The notes below the pieces were generated by a model. The model saw nothing but the letters and a program-made list of their open reading frames with translations. It searched no databases and was not told the origin of the DNA. A stretch of DNA of 64,000 nt from Lomentospora prolificans. Lineage: Eukaryota; Ascomycota; Sordariomycetes; Microascales; Microascaceae. The stretch lies in NCBI GenBank assembly GCA_029532625.1, contig JARFXM010000004.1:3348001-3412000 (forward strand), read 5' to 3'. Position numbers and translations under genes: made by a program. Positions 44,948 to 56,841 of this stretch are shown one piece after another. How positions within the stretch are numbered: position 1 is the first letter of the stretch; the number at the start of each line of letters is the position of its first letter.

Positions 44948-46914
44948 CGTGGCGGGTAGCTGATCTCAACCGTGTCTGAATGAGCTTTGAAAAGAGTCTT
45001 AACTCGAGATTCGTGTCACAACGGGGATAGTTGAAGAATGAGTAATTGTTACTATTGAGGATCGATTCTCGAGAAAGAATACAATGCGACAAGAGTACTG
45101 CATGAAAGAGTCCCGGGGGTTTGGGGGCACGAGACGTTGTTATATCGTAACTAGCTGGGATACTTGCGAACTGGTTCCCCCCAGATCTCGGGCGGACCTT
45201 TCAAGCTAGCATTGAATCCAACCACACACCCCTTCATTCTCTGCCGGCTGGGCTCAGTAGACCCCGTCGCTGTGCGCACTAGCACGGAAGAGTAAGGGTG
45301 GCCAGTCAAGACTCCCTTGGTGTGGTGGCCGGTCAGCAGGGCGCCGGCTACAACATCTCACGAGGAAAGTGAACCCGGTCTCCACAAGTTACGTCATGTG
45401 TGTGCACAGTGTAACGAGACTTCAAGACTCTGAAAGATCTGGGTATTACCATGGAGAACCATAAAAACAGTTCTAGCATTTCTTTTACCATATAATTGGC
45501 GCAGTACGAACCAAGGAGGTTCTTACTGTGATACCGGGGACCATTGGTGTGATATTGTGTTTGTGGTGGTGGAAGCGTGGCTCGGAGCGGGAATCGCGGG
45601 GTTGTCGCGGAAGATGGAGAAAGTAAGCCGATAATAGGCGCCGGCCTTGGACGCCGAGCGGACCCGAGTTTCCAAGCCCTGGCTCTAGACCAGACTTGGG
45701 AGCTCACCATGAAACGCTGCCACCAGAATTTGAAGCCTGACTCATCTCTTTGGTCGAGTGTTCGATTATAATGGATGGTTTTTATATGCTAATACTTGTG
45801 TTTTATTGAGCTACTCCGTCGAGCCGCTACAGCAGGATCAGGCTGCCTAGCTGCACAGAAAGGCATTTGTCCGAATTAACCTACGGCGTCCGAAATTGAC
45901 CATATCCATTATCATATCTGTCTCTGGGCCCATGTTCTAGAAGGCAACCACCGGAATGGGTACTTCGGTAGTGACCGAGCGTCACCTCTACAATCTTGCG
46001 ACGATAACCCTCTCAGCCGACGTTTCCCTTTTCGCTTTACCTCAAGCTTCCAACGCCCCCATGCTCCCAAGCCATGTGCCGCACTACCTACGTACATACC
46101 GTAGGTCACGCCCCCCATGCTGTTTAAGGTTCGAATGGAGCGCGTTGCGTTGAGAGCAGCCCTCCTGGTGCTACCACACTCTCTCAGGCACATCGGGAGA
46201 AGGGCTAGGTATTGATGATCTCAGCCCCGTGGGCAGTTGTCCTTGGCTTAGAAAACCTGTCACTACCTTGTTCCGCCCGCCGTACGGGGCCACTTATAAC
46301 TTTTAACAATTCCTTCCATTTTCAATAAGCGTGCTCCTTTTCGCAGCTATCCACCAATGATTCATACTCGTGCCATTGACCAAATACACCTTCCAATCTT
46401 GATCGCTGGGACATCTGGACCCGCAGATGTGGAGGCCGCTACCTCGCGTATCAGCAGCTCCAAAACAAGGCTAATCCTCTCCTGGCGGTTGGCCATTGGG
46501 GTTGTCACCTCAATGGGTGGAGCGTTTAAGGTTCATTCCCTCCAACACCCAGCTACGGCGATCGATTTCACCAGTCTACCTATTGTTCCCTTTGCTATAG
46601 TTCGGCCGCTTACAAGTGATCTCATTTGTCCGTCTATACAATATCTCGCTCGTGAATTATCAACTCCAAATATAGTAAAGCAATCCAGAAAAATGTTCCC
46701 AACAATATCGAGCCCTCATCCTGGTGTTCCGCAAACCAGGATCGTCCAGTTTTTATCAAACGCCATGGGCGAGACTTGAAGATATCCCAATCCCTGATGC
46801 AAAAAGAAGAAGCAAAAAACACCCAATATACAGGTCGGCGGGCGTCCAGACGAACAGACCCCGATGCATACATCACTCGTTTCCATCTTCTCCAATCGGC
46901 CCTTCGCTTCGTTC
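44948..46914. other. Intergenic region, about 2 kb
   Basis: The 5' flank of the Lyc1-like gene and the 3' flank of the surface-protein gene. Only random-looking ORFs are present. Confidence 0.4.
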
Positions 46915-48371
46915 TTACAGCCACATCATATTCCTGCTCTGCCGCCGATTCTGCTGCCACAGCGGAGTTTCCGTATCTGAGCTCCCGCTATACCCGCGGC
47001 TGTGGTTTGGTTGTTGACTGCTACTAGACTCGCCGTTTTGTGGCCCCGAGCCCATAGCCGCGGTCTCATCTTCTTCTCTGATATTCTCCAGCGCCTCACC
47101 ATATCCACGGTGGAAGTCATCAAATTCACTGGTCAAGGGTATTTGGTCTGGCCCTGTTGTTGCGTGCGCGCTGTATACCGCCGGAATTGGAGGTGCTGGC
47201 CTCGGCGCTGCACCGGCCATGGGGTAGAAGCCTGTCTCGGCGTACTCTTGACTGGGCGCGACAGGGGTAAAGCCTGCTCCGCCGTTCGACATGGGACTGC
47301 GGTTGTGTTAGGTTACAGCTTTCCGATGACCAGCGATTGAGTATGCGAGACCGAGCTCATTAATTTAACAGCTTACCTGATGTATTTAGTGTCCAATGTA
47401 GGGGGGCCTATGCGGGTGTTGCGCTGCTTTCTCTTCCAGAGGTAGAAGCCAAGAGCCACCAACGCAACGAGGACAGCCACGCCGCTAATCGTTCCACCAA
47501 CGATTGCCCCTGTCTGGTTTTTGGAACCCTTATTCTCAGGTGCCTCGGCTTCCTCTCCCGCTGTAGTCGAAGAGGCGGCGTCGGTCGTGGAAGTCGACGT
47601 CGAGCTTGCCGTCGACGAAGTACTGGATAAAGTGGTGGTCGAGGATGTGGTTGAAGAGGTAGTTAAAGAAGTGGTCGAAGAGGTGGATGAAGAGCTAGTT
47701 GAAGTCGTGGTCTGCGCGGTTAACGAGGATGGAAGCGTCCTTGATCCGGTGCTCGATCCGATAGTAATGGGATCCGAAACAGTGGTGACGTCCGCTGTGA
47801 AAGATTCCGTCACCTCCAAAAACTGAAGTTGTGATATAACCCCAGAAGCGGCTGTCGCTACGCTGGCAGCCAGGTCTGACGCCGTGCCACATCCATACTG
47901 AGAGTAACCGCCGGCAAAGATATTCTGGTAACAGACATCGGATCCACCACACGTGAACACATAGGGATTCACCTCGGTCTGCGGTCCGCTATTGAAATCA
48001 ACGCATCCGGTAAAGACACCCGTGGTGCAAGTCGATTCTCCGTCGGGGCAGCAGCCGATGGCATTATGGTCGCGATCCACAACGCAGTGGGACCCGGCGC
48101 CGCAGGTGACTGGGATATCGGCGTCACCTTCTAAATAGCCACAGACGGTGTTGAAGTCCTGGCGGCGCAAAAGGCCGTTAATTTCAGCCAGAGCAAGGGG
48201 CGCTTCGGTAGGCAAGGGCGGCCAGGGCTCGACATTTAAGGTGCGGTATTCTAGGGTCTTTGTCTGGCGAGGTAAGACGTGAGCATCGCTGAAGGTGAGG
48301 AGAGTGGTGAGAAGGAGCAAGGTCGTCGGACCCGGGAGTCGGTGGAAGAAGTCTTGGGCGAACATTTGCAT
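46915..48371 (-). CDS. Ser/Thr-rich single-pass surface protein
   Basis: Exons 47377-48371 and 46915-47296 flank an 80-bp intron (GTAAGC..CCGCAG, branch CCTAACAC), giving 458 residues. A signal peptide with helix TTLLLLTTLLTFSDAH ends near residue 31. The ectodomain has about ten cysteines (CGYLEGDADIPVTCGAGSHC, GCCPDGESTC, TCGGSDVCYQ, YGCGTA), the pattern of fungal wall-sensor-like proteins. A stalk of Ser/Thr repeats (about 215-275) is expected to be heavily O-mannosylated. One membrane helix follows (IVGGTISGVAVLVALVALGF) with a KRKQR stop-transfer. The 140-residue cytosolic tail is Pro/Gln/Ser rich. The layout suits a cell-wall sensor or mating-type surface protein; function is inferred from architecture only. 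Confidence 0.85.
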
Positions 48372-51238
48372 CTAGATGATGTCGCTGGTGAGTAAGTATT
48401 GTGAAAATCGCTGTTAAATCGGGTGACGACGTATTAAATCCGCATAGTACTAAAAATTGACGCTGGTAATAAACACATAAACAGCGCTTGCAAGGAAAAC
48501 ACAATAACCATTTACGATGTTGAAAACGAGGAGTTGAAAATGGAGAAAATGGAAATGAAGAAGGAGGATTTCAGCGTGAGCAGAGGAGGGAGTCTCGATG
48601 GGAAATCGAAGGATGTCCCAGGCCGTGTTTCGATGTCGCTGCGGCCCAGAGTTACATTAGCCAATGCAACGCCATCATCAGCCTGGGGGGGGGAGGCTAA
48701 TGGAGGGATTTGGGACTGGGGGCGACTTTGCATCATGGAGAGATTGATGTGCTTGATGTACCCTTGCCACACCCCAGAGCGCTCGCTGAGAAGGATACAT
48801 CCATTCCTGCTTGAATTCGGCGGCATTTCTTAACTCCCCTTCACTTTCCAAGGCGGGAGTAACGATGATTCATCGAGACGAGGTTGGGAATTATCGCCCC
48901 ATTCGATTTCCCCCTGGGCTCGTCACATCCCATTAATCCATGAGCCGCTTTCACACCTGCCGCGCAAGGGAAGATGGTGGATTGAAAATTCCATGGTATC
49001 CATTACGCCCATGCCCAGATCGCCCTCTATATTACCGGGTACTTTCTACCAGAGGCTGCTGCCGATGTACCTCTCGTCGCTCGGTGGAGACGTGCGATTC
49101 TCCAATACTAATAAAGTTCAACTTATGAAGGAGGAAGTGTCAGGTCAGCACGCATTATCCAGGGTGGCAGAGCAGGGGCCCCAGGAACTCAAGCCAACCC
49201 ATCGGTTGGGTCGAGACGGCCTGGATCCCCCGGGTGCCGAGAGGATGAACCAGTTCAGTGCTCCCCCCAAAAACGAGCCGGATTGGCCTGAAAATAGGCC
49301 AGGACTCAAGGACGTCCTCAAACACAAGTCTACGGACTAAATGTAACATTGGATAGGTGGATGGGCTTGGTGGGATGCCTCATGTCGGCACCGGCATCAG
49401 TGATGGTACCTTGCCGCTGGCTGGCTTGTCCCTGCGCCGCCCTGTTGTCCATCGTCCGGTGGTGCTTATCCTGATCGCCATCAGCCATCAGCCCCAAAGC
49501 GCCATTGCAGATGTGTTGGAGGAGAATCGACTGTGGCTAATCCACTTGCAGACTAGGGAGATGCTTATCTAGACGCCGCCAGCAATCGTTATAGTATTAG
49601 TGTTTCCCGTCCACTTGGTTGCTGCGCAACTCCTTTGATAATCACCCACCCTCGCCTCGACGATCGAGACGAGAATTTCCACGATGCTTTCAGTAGCCCC
49701 GAGCGAGAGAATGACCAGCACCCGACTAAACATGGGTGAGCAGCCAGAGCAAGCGATAATATCAACAAAATGATCCACGCCATCTGATGGCAGGGAAACG
49801 AGCAGCAGAAGCTGACAGGCGAATCGCCAGAGCAATATGGTCTTCGAAGAAAAACAGAGATCGGTAGCAATTGGAGATATCCCCCTCCTTTTCCATTAAT
49901 TGCTCTAGAGTCGAGAAGAGGACCGAAGCATCGGACAAGCTGACGATGATTCTGACCCAAGCTTATTCGTAATACGTAGACTTTTTTTCGGTTCCGGAGA
50001 GCGATCCTTCCGGTGAGCCAGGATTTTGCCATCCTTTCTCGCACAAGCTGAGCGACCCACCACTTCCTCGATCAAGGTTGGAGTGTCTTCCGCCTTCTCC
50101 CAACAGCCAGCAACGCGCCCTGTGCTGTGCGGATGCTGGGCGCTTCCAATGAACGCACAGCTGCCAAAAATGGCCAGAGTCCAAGATATTCGCACGTTGC
50201 TTGATCGAAAAACGGTCGCTGTGTTATACAGTGCGTGCCTGGAAAATTCTTTGCATTACTATTTTTAGCCCCGAGGTCACTTGGCCTGGCGATGAGCTGC
50301 GCCGACATACGAAGTTATGACGGCCTTGCTTGCTCTTGTTTGCTGCCAGATTACGTTGGGCCGGACTCTAATTCCAATAAGAGGATGTAGAGAACGCAAT
50401 TCTTCGTCGGGTAGAAGACTTTGCCCACGTGGTGGTCAATTTTGCCTAGTCCTGGTGCGCAGCGCAAACCTTCCCTGCCGAAACCAAGCATCCAATGTCA
50501 GATCCATCAGGTTTTGTTTCACCGGGAGAGGCAAAAGGCAGCTCCTCTGCGGACCATTCCCCTTGTGGACGGGTTTTTTTTCCGGGTATTTTTGATAGCG
50601 AACCCTCGGGACCTTAATTGGCGCCGCTTGGCGATTTGCCCTTTGGCCCCGAGTGTGCCGTAGGCGCATCAAAGATGTTCCCAGCCACTGGGGGCTTTCA
50701 CTGTTTCAGATAGAGCCGCGCTGCGGCGGGACTCATGGACACGGTCACCAACAAAGGAGCGACTTCCTCACACTCCGGCTGATAGGAAAGGGAGGCATGC
50801 ACGCTTTCGGCTTTTTATAGTGGAAAACGTTAATCTGAGAAAGGAGACGAAAGAAACGGGAAACGGGAAATGGAAAAATGAGCCGTCCGCGCGGCGTTTA
50901 TTGCTAGCTGGCGATCAGAAGTGTGCGTGTGTAAGGCGGAACACTGTGGTGTCAGGTAGACTCGCCCTTTTTTCACCATCAACGACACGAATGTCCCACT
51001 CATTGCCTGTCAAATGTCCAACGTTATTTGGGACCGTTGAGGCCTAGCAATATGGAGGGTTTTCATGAGACTATCTTGTAAATTCCTGATTTGGCCGCGG
51101 GCAGCCCGGAGATGATAGCAGACTCTGGTTCCAGGTATTGAAGCTATCGTCCACCACCATTGACTTCGGCACCCATCGGAGCCTACAAAGCGGAGAGAGA
51201 TATAGCTCCAAATCTACCATCCCAGGAAAACAATCGCA
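48372..51238. other. Intergenic region, about 2.9 kb
   Basis: No ORF has motifs or codon bias. The first few hundred bases are the promoter of the surface-protein gene. Confidence 0.4.
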
Positions 51239-52342
51239 ATGGTAGTTCTGAAACTAAATATTGTAGCTACCTTCAATTACTACGATGGCCCGGGAGACGA
51301 CACCCAGCCAACACCCGTCATCTCTAGAGAGTGAGATTTCCTTTCTCCGCCTGCCGGCCGCGCGCCCGCGTGCGCGCGTGGGACGGGCCAAGATTTGCTT
51401 ATCGGCCAGCGGAAAACGCGTCCAGATGCAATATCGGTCCCGCGATGACGTTTTTGTTATCAGACGTACGCTGACATCTGCATGGTTTGGATTAAGCAAA
51501 ACCGTGGTCAACGAGCGGCCTATGGTTGGTCACGAAATGGACATCGAAGATATCACTGGCGATGAGGACAAGTACACACTTGACGCACACGGGTTCGAGT
51601 TCAGGTGACATCTGAGCAAAAACTTGGACTTTGCGAGCGAGGATGAGCTCAAGACGGGGTACTTTTTGGAAGCAGAACAGTTGGTCAAGGACATGTTAGT
51701 TGTTTACACTTGCTCTGCCATTGTTTTCGGAGCCCGGAAACAATAGCCGAAACGGATGAGATTCTGATAATAACATCTAGAACCGGAGCGTCAAAGCTTG
51801 TCATCTTTAATCACCGCATTCGCCGTGGACCCGCAGACTGGCATCGTATCGGCGAGAACAATACCATCCACTGAGGTCCTCTTCGGGTTCACGTAGACCA
51901 ATCGTATGATGTGGCCGAATCGGTTTTGTGCTGGCATGTTTCCGTCCCCGAGGCCAAGCCGGACGTGAAACACGGCGCCCGTTATCAGATCGTTAACCTA
52001 TGGAGACCTCTTGCGACGGTGATAAAAGACCCGTTAGCGCTAGCGGAGGCGACCTCCGTTGCGGAAGACGATCTCGTTTTCGCTACTATCACATATCCCA
52101 ATAAGAAAGGGGAGACGTGGACGGTAAAACATAATGCTGGCCACAGGTAGATGCATAAGCCGGCGCAGGACACGAACGAAGTGTGGGTGTTCAAGTGCTT
52201 CGACTCGAAAAAGGATGTTGCTAGGAGGGTTCCGCACTCAGCGTTCCGGCTGCCGGGAGCGGAGGCCGAAGGGACGAGACAGAGCATCGAGGTTCGGGCT
52301 CTACTTCTTTATGATGGGCGACGCGAGGTCCACGGTTCATAA
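51239..52342 (+). pseudogene. Decayed CmcJ/GA4-desaturase-like gene
   Basis: The translation matches the fungal family named after GA4 desaturase, AsaB and CmcJ (small non-heme-type oxidoreductase or methoxylase relatives found in metabolite clusters). The N-terminal NYYDGPGDDTQPTPV (ATG 51239) is followed by a stop near 51332 and a frame change. ITGDEDKYTLDAHGFEF resumes in the frame of 51285. A TGA at 51606, a TGA at 51872 and a TAG at 52148 interrupt one otherwise continuous frame. That frame carries LVIFNHRIRRGPA, RVHVDQSYDVAESVL and RYQIVNLWRPL, then KDPLALAEA, WVFKCFDSK and VARRVPHSAF. A normal intron (51695-51780) is retained. Similarity across stops and the lack of other defects suggest recent loss. 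No neighbouring metabolite genes are seen. Confidence 0.8.
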
Positions 52343-52602
52343 AGGGGACCACGGCTTGTTTGTAGAAGAATGAAGAAATTAAAAAGAAATATATCCCCAG
52401 TCCAAAACCAATCTATGTACTCTCTAAAGAAATGCGTACCACGAACATTTTGCCCCTTAAAATCATCCTAAATTCGTAACGGTCCTTCCTTCCATACTAT
52501 ACTCCTTGCTCACTTGATGCACTATCGTTTTCGAGTTAATATAGCAAAAAAGTGTGTGCGCGCGTATACAAACATGCGCGCCTAGATGTTAATGTCGGTC
52601 CA

Positions 52603-53920
52603 TCAGACTCTCGAATGGTTTTCCCTCCACGACTGATCATAGTTTGGGTAATCCTGCTCCGTGAGCCAGGCGCTGGAGTTGTCCGCCTCTCTCAACTCGA
52701 TGTCCTCAGGACTGACCTGCTGCCACCCATGCCTTCCCTCCTTATGTTCCGCCTTGCGCTGTTTCTTTTCCGCCTTCAGCTGCTTCTTAGCCTCCTTCTT
52801 TTCACGCTTGAGCGCCTTTTTCTCCTTGCGAGATATGCGGGGGAACTCGCTGTCCGGACCACGGAGGACGAGGCCGGGGTGGATGATGTTGAGGAGGAGG
52901 AAGCCGAGAAATACGGGGAAGCCGTCTAGGAAGAAAACGTAGTATTCGCTCTGGAGGATGGGATTGTCTTCGTTGGCGCCGGGGATGAATTCGACAAGAC
53001 GGAAAATGATACGAATCTAGAGGGGTCTTCGCGTTAGCCATGCTAAATGGTAGGGGATACTTCGGGCAAGTAGGATCTTACCAAGATGAAGATAAAATCC
53101 GCCAGTAAGACCCAAAGAAGCTTCTTCGTGAGCGAGATCGGCCGATCGCGGTGGGCCTCCGCGTCAAGCTTCCTGTAAAATGCAATAGTCAAGACGCTGA
53201 ACGCGATAATGAACAGAGCCTGGATGCCCACGCCGACCATGTAGACCTTTTGGCCCGCACGAACGATAGCTAGGCCGCCCTCGTCCTGGTTAGACAGTAG
53301 AGAACCACCGGCTCCCTGGACCAGGAAGGACAGTATATCGAGCCAGACAAAGAGTTTGGTGAGCAGGGAGGCCCTGAACCCTAGGACCTTTTGGCTGGGG
53401 AGCATATAGTGGATAAGTCGTGCTACGGTCATATAGAGGAAGGCGTTGATCCCTTGCTGAGGGTTAACTTCCACGAAATATCTCTAACGGAGCGGAGGAA
53501 GACCTACAAAGAGGAGCGAGGAGGAGGAGTAGGGTACCCAGAACCACGAAGGTGAGTTGTTGTTGGTTATGAGCACCGGCAGCTCGGAGAACAAAAGCGC
53601 TTGATTCCCATGCGCATCCCATGATAAGGACCCAGCAGTATTTCTAACCCTTCATCAGCTACAACTGTGCATTCGCTCCTTGTTTTCATGTCATCTCGTA
53701 CCTTTTTATAGACCGCCGCCTGAACGATATGTACGGCGGTAGTAAGACCAAGCATGACGGCAAAGGCAACGTTGCCCGCAAAGTTGGGCTCGAACAGATA
53801 ATAACTGTTGCACGCATCGATGGGGACGGCACCGTACTTCCCAGGAACGGCGGTCGTACAGGACGGTGTAGACGTTGTTGTCGTGCCTGTAGCACTCTCT
53901 GCAACGGTCGGCGTAGCCAT
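52603..53920 (-). CDS. RTA1-like seven-helix membrane protein
   Basis: Four exons: 53702-53920, 53508-53643, 53082-53452 and 52603-53016. Introns are 58, 55 and 65 bp; the second uses acceptor GCAAG, which restores the family motif LAPLWINAFLYM. The product is 379 residues. RTA1-like proteins are fungal plasma-membrane proteins linked to lipid or sterol-drug responses (Rta1, Rsb1). Features are an extracellular Thr/Ser N-terminus, helix ending HIVQAAVYKK, CWVLIMGCAWESSAFVLR, VARLIHYMLP, LTKLFVWLDILSFLVQGAGG, GQKVYMVGVGIQALFIIAF and IRIIFRLVEFIPG, then SEYYVFFLDGFPVFLGF. The last ~100 residues form an unusual cytosolic tail with a dense Lys/Glu stretch near 310-335. An ATG at 54052 was rejected because the signature starts at 53920. 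Confidence 0.87.
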
Positions 53921-56841
53921 GGCGAAGGGAAAAGGGACGGAACTCGGAGCTGACGGGATGCAAAATGCTGGCTGTCGTTGAGACGAAGCCCTGAGTGAAA
54001 TGACGATGAGCGGACAATGGATATTAAGGACAAGATTTCTAGTTCTATACAATGGGAGGCTTCACTCGATACTAATACTCGTCAAAAGATGAAACCCGTC
54101 GACATGACACTCTCCTAAGTCGAACATGGCCCTTCCAGGAACGCGAGCCATACGGCCGTTGCCATACTAAACTCCTCTCAGTCCAACATGACGGATTTGT
54201 CTAATTCGTGTGTCGTTTGGTTGCAAAGTTGTTACGCGTCAGCCTTATACGGTGGTTACGATGGCAGAGCACAGTTGCATCAATACAATACATTACAATA
54301 CAATAGACGCCCTAGTAAGGTGAGCCTTATGGCGCAAGCGAGGCTTGTCAGACAAGTTGGAGGTTTGCACTCGCCTCAAGAGCCGCGGACGAGACTCGGG
54401 TGGGCCGAGTTGCTGCGATTCTTGGAAATGGAGAACCATGCCGTCGGGACCTCGTCATATCGGGATAAAGATCAATTGGTGACCCCCTGGTATTGTGTGA
54501 TTGTTGCATCTATTTTTGGGAGGAAGGGGATCTCCCAGAACTTCTTTTTTATTAGTCTGCAGTGCAAAAGCCTCGAAGAGCTGATGTGGATGTCGTTCCT
54601 ACCGGGTTCCGACGCGTCATGGTGCGGAGTGAGAGTGTGGTTCCTGCTGGCGAGGGCAGGTGTGGCGCAGCTCCTCGATCTCAATCGTCCGTCCCAGCGA
54701 ATGAGCCGTTGACATTCACAAGGCTCGGGCTATGGTCTCGAATGGCTTGAAGGAGTTTGGCGGGCATCACCGAAAGCCCAGGGTCCTGGAGCCGCGTGTG
54801 CGGAGCCAGGATGAAGAGGGTGGATGCGTGAAGAAAGCTTACCTTGACAGGTTCTCTGGCTGTGACAACACATCAATTGAATCACGGTGTTCGGAGTTGG
54901 GCTTAATGATTGATGCAGCCCTTCTTCGAGGTTCATATGAAGCATCACGTATTTCGAAGGGCGGTGATTTTAAACTGTTGTCATACTGGCATCAAGCTGC
55001 CCAATCTGACATGGTGTTTCACTCATCGTACTTCGTATTGCGGTCGTAGTAAAGTGCCAGTAATTGTTAAGCAGACTGTTTTTTTTCACTTCATGCCCAA
55101 GCTGGCTGCCCTAGCACGAGCTCTTGGGCCGTCCTTATGGTATTGCAAGTAATTCACGTCTCTCTCACATTGCCTGCTTCAGGCCAGTTTCGTGGGCACC
55201 GGAAATCAACCCCCAATTGCTGGTCTCGAACCTCTGGTTTCTGTGTAATAGCACAGGGCAAGATTGAGGGCATCAAGCCAAGTCGACTGAGTCAGTTGCT
55301 GGCATAATAATACTAATAGTGCAGAGAACATATGAAGCCAGACAGTACGTCTATGCACACCCGCTGATGATTGGCGCCGGGCTTGGCGACGGATTGAAAT
55401 GTTCGGTGGGCCAGGCCGTCTCATTACATTGGCACTTGAGCGTCGAAGGAAACTCATTCAGGGACCTGCACCACCACCACCTCGGGCGGGGGCTCCCCCA
55501 ACCTAGCCTGCGCCACTGAGCGAGGGACCTGATCCTGCGCCCCTCCCCCTGCTGGCAGTATCCATGAATATATCTCGAAGCGAGTCCTCCTTGCATTGAC
55601 TGGGAAAATGCTGTCCGAAATAGAGCACCTCTCCCAGGTCGGACTGGGTTTGGATTCCCACCGCCCTTCGCATTCATCTCTCAACGGAAGATACCTCACA
55701 AGCCGGGCTCGCACCATCTCCATCTATCGTGCCGCGTTGGACTACTTAGGCGAGGAGGAAATCGTTCGTATAAGGGAGCCCGCCGAAACGGCCGTGCACT
55801 TTGCAGATTGCGTTCCCCACGCTGTACCAAGGTAGATGAAGGTGACAATCGAGGGAGACTTGGCTCAGGTGTCGCTCTCCTCTGCAAGAATGTCCAATCC
55901 CAATACAGAACGGTGATTACTTCGTACACTCCAGGCCTGGCTAGCTGGCTAGCCATCGCGCCGGACGCCACCTGAACTGGTGGAGACGACCAGGTCAAGC
56001 ATTGATGCTACACAGCGTCAAAAGCCACTAATGTTTGACAGAGCCGCCAATCTTGACTTTCAGCTGATCAATTTGAATCATTGGAAGGAACGCCTCCACG
56101 GCTCGATGGTCCCGCCTGGCTCAGGAGGCAGCATCCCCAAGATTCCGCTGCACGATTGCGGTGCTGCTTTTTAAGCAGGCGAATCAAATATGCCAATCCG
56201 ACGAGCCGATGAATCCCGTCGTCCATCATGTCTATTACGCATAGGTCGCCTGGCAGTCTACGAGTATTTCTACCATTACGGGCGCGTACATGACCTCCCT
56301 GAGGCACCCCGATTAGACCCTCCCGAGAACCTGATTTGACCTTTTCTTCTTAGCTTCTTCCCCAACCCCCACATTTGTAGATGAGCACCATGAGAAATAC
56401 CAGGGTCCTCTATTAGCCTGCTCCCACCTTGCCCACCTCGACTATCTATGTTCCATTCTCGCCTGCAAATATTACGCGAGTACCATGCAAAGTACCCTCT
56501 GCATTGGCATACCTCGTGAACAGAAGTAGCTTCAAGTTGGGAATAGTACCCGTACAGTGGCGTAATTCATTATGGCCTGTGTGCCTGGCACATGGAGAAA
56601 GTCATGTACCCTGTTTTGAAGCCAATCTGCCACCCTCTCCACCAGGCCATTCACTATCTTTGTTTCATTCTTCCCCGCTCCCCTTAACGGGCACCCTCGT
56701 TCTCGTTCTCGTTCTTCTTCTCTTCTTCCTCTCCTCATCTAGATAGTCTCGAAAGGTCGAGAACGACGACTAACGACGGCAAGGCCTTCTTGTCGAAACG
56801 CCCATTGCCGCTTTTAGCTCGACGCCGACAGCAGACGAACC
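53921..56841. other. Intergenic region, 2.9 kb
   Basis: No ORF in this stretch has recognisable motifs or splice structure. The right end is the promoter of the TRP-channel gene, with a pyrimidine-rich leader at 56680-56740. Confidence 0.4.

Noticed and set aside
47521..47826. Plus-strand Val/Glu-rich ORF opposite the surface-protein gene
   Set aside because: It is the reverse complement of the Ser/Thr repeat stalk.
53920..54052. Extended N-terminus of the RTA1-like protein from 54052
   Set aside because: The extra segment has no family similarity, and the ATG at 53920 directly precedes the typical Thr/Ser-rich N-terminus.
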